From Chloroflexota bacterium (GTDB lineage Bacteria; Chloroflexota; Dehalococcoidia; GIF9; UBA5620), in assembly GCA_026389735.1 (NCBI GenBank), contig JAPLHH010000173.1:1-6417 (forward strand): a DNA stretch of 6,417 nucleotides. Direction: 5' to 3'. The position numbers and the translations under genes are program-made. The notes beneath the pieces were generated by a model, which saw only the letters and a list, made by a program, of their open reading frames with translations, did not search any database and was not told the origin of the DNA. Of this stretch, positions 5,790-6,417 are shown piece after piece; position 1 is the first letter of the stretch; the number at the start of each line of letters is the position of its first letter.

Positions 5790-6417
5790 GCGTATCTGCT
5801 TACTTAGCTACCGGAGCTATCGCTATTCCGGCGGACAGGGTATTTACCTTCGCTACCTGAGCCGTTCCCTCCGCGACCTCGGTCACGAGATTGATGTTGT
5901 ATCAGGGCCACCATATCCGGATTTGGACGATGGGATAAAGCTGATTAAATTGCCCAGCCTCAACCTGTATTCAATGTTACCCGACCGACGACTATTCATA
6001 AACACACGCAAATTAAATACACTCCCAAACTTGGTCGAATGGCTCGGCATCATAAGCGGTTACTTTTCAGAACCTCTGACCTTTGGCATGAGAGCGTACG
6101 GTCTAATACGAAATAGCGAAAACAACAGATACGACATTGTTCATGACAATCAAACCCTGGCATATGGCGTACTCAAAATTCAGGAACTCGGGTACCCGGT
6201 CGTTGAGACTATTCATCATACTGTAACCATTGACCGTGATTTAGCCGTTAAGTCAGCAACCTCCTTGAAAGATAAGCTAGGGCTGAGAAGGTGGTTTTCC
6301 TTTATCAATATGCAAATCAAAGTCGCTCGCAGGCTTTCCCACATCATTACAGTTTCTCAGACTGCCAGCCGACACATCGCTGATACTTTCGGAATATCTG
6401 AAGACAAACTGCGGGTG
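5788..6417 (+). CDS. Glycosyltransferase, GT4-like (5' part, runs off window)
   Basis: N-terminal 210 residues of a GT-B-fold glycosyltransferase that probably transfers a sugar from a nucleotide-sugar donor in cell-envelope or exopolysaccharide glycan synthesis, at the inner face of the membrane. The frame is open to the last base; family members are about 370-420 residues, so about half is visible. MRICLLSYRSYRYSGGQGI gives the first beta strand and the glycine loop of the acceptor domain, followed by YLRYLSRSLRDLGHEIDVVS, the typical helix and next strand. YDIVHDNQTLAYG (115-127), PVVETIHHTV (137-146) and the HIITVSQTASRHIADTFGI stretch near 185-203 are standard GT4 landmarks at the end of the N-terminal domain. 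The donor-binding EX7E motif would lie past the window end. The start is the ATG at 5788; GAGG 12 bases upstream is a poorly spaced ribosome binding site. The substrate cannot be told from this half. It is probably a separate transcription unit from the pyr genes. Confidence 0.93.
   Translation, partial: MRICLLSYRSYRYSGGQGIYLRYLSRSLRDLGHEIDVVSGPPYPDLDDGIKLIKLPSLNLYSMLPDRRLFINTRKLNTLPNLVEWLGIISGYFSEPLTFGMRAYGLIRNSENNRYDIVHDNQTLAYGVLKIQELGYPVVETIHHTVTIDRDLAVKSATSLKDKLGLRRWFSFINMQIKVARRLSHIITVSQTASRHIADTFGISEDKLRV

Overview
The window is a stretch of bacterial chromosome with every gene on the + strand. It holds the end of a pyrimidine (UMP) biosynthesis operon, then a short intergenic region and the start of a glycosyltransferase gene. 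Gene order (pyrC, carA remnant, carB, pyrK), the type I dihydroorotase, the PyrK-type dihydroorotate dehydrogenase subunit and a CarB tail ending in SLQSYHADIK make me think of Chloroflexota, perhaps Dehalococcoidia. That placement is from memory of family resemblance, not a search, and is only moderately secure.

Layout: 1-426 is the 3' third of pyrC. 423-587 overlaps it by ATGA and is a 54-codon remnant of carA: the first 12 residues are joined in frame to the last ~42, so nearly all of the glutamine amidotransferase subunit is missing. 589-1140 is an AT-rich gene for an unrecognised 183-residue protein with a C-terminal membrane anchor, wedged between the carA remnant and carB. 1234-4434 is a complete, apparently intact carB. 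4464-5243 is pyrK, with a TTG start and no clear ribosome binding site. 5240-5659 is a YjbQ/UPF0047 gene overlapping pyrK by ATGA behind an excellent Shine-Dalgarno sequence. 5660-5787 is intergenic, with a possible promoter and a 7-bp inverted repeat whose right arm enters the next start codon. From 5788 to the window end is the N-terminal half of a GT4-like glycosyltransferase.

How the genes fit together: CarB makes carbamoyl phosphate, PyrC closes carbamoyl aspartate to dihydroorotate, and PyrK passes electrons from dihydroorotate dehydrogenase (PyrD, not in the window) to NAD+. CarA normally supplies CarB with ammonia from glutamine. The main oddity is that CarA is reduced to a remnant while CarB keeps its visible active-site residues, and that an unrelated membrane-anchored ORF sits exactly at this spot. 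Either an intact carA lies elsewhere, or CarB depends on free ammonia, or another amidotransferase serves it, or the deletion is an assembly error. I found no CRISPR array, tRNA, rRNA, insertion sequence or recognisable novel multi-gene system.
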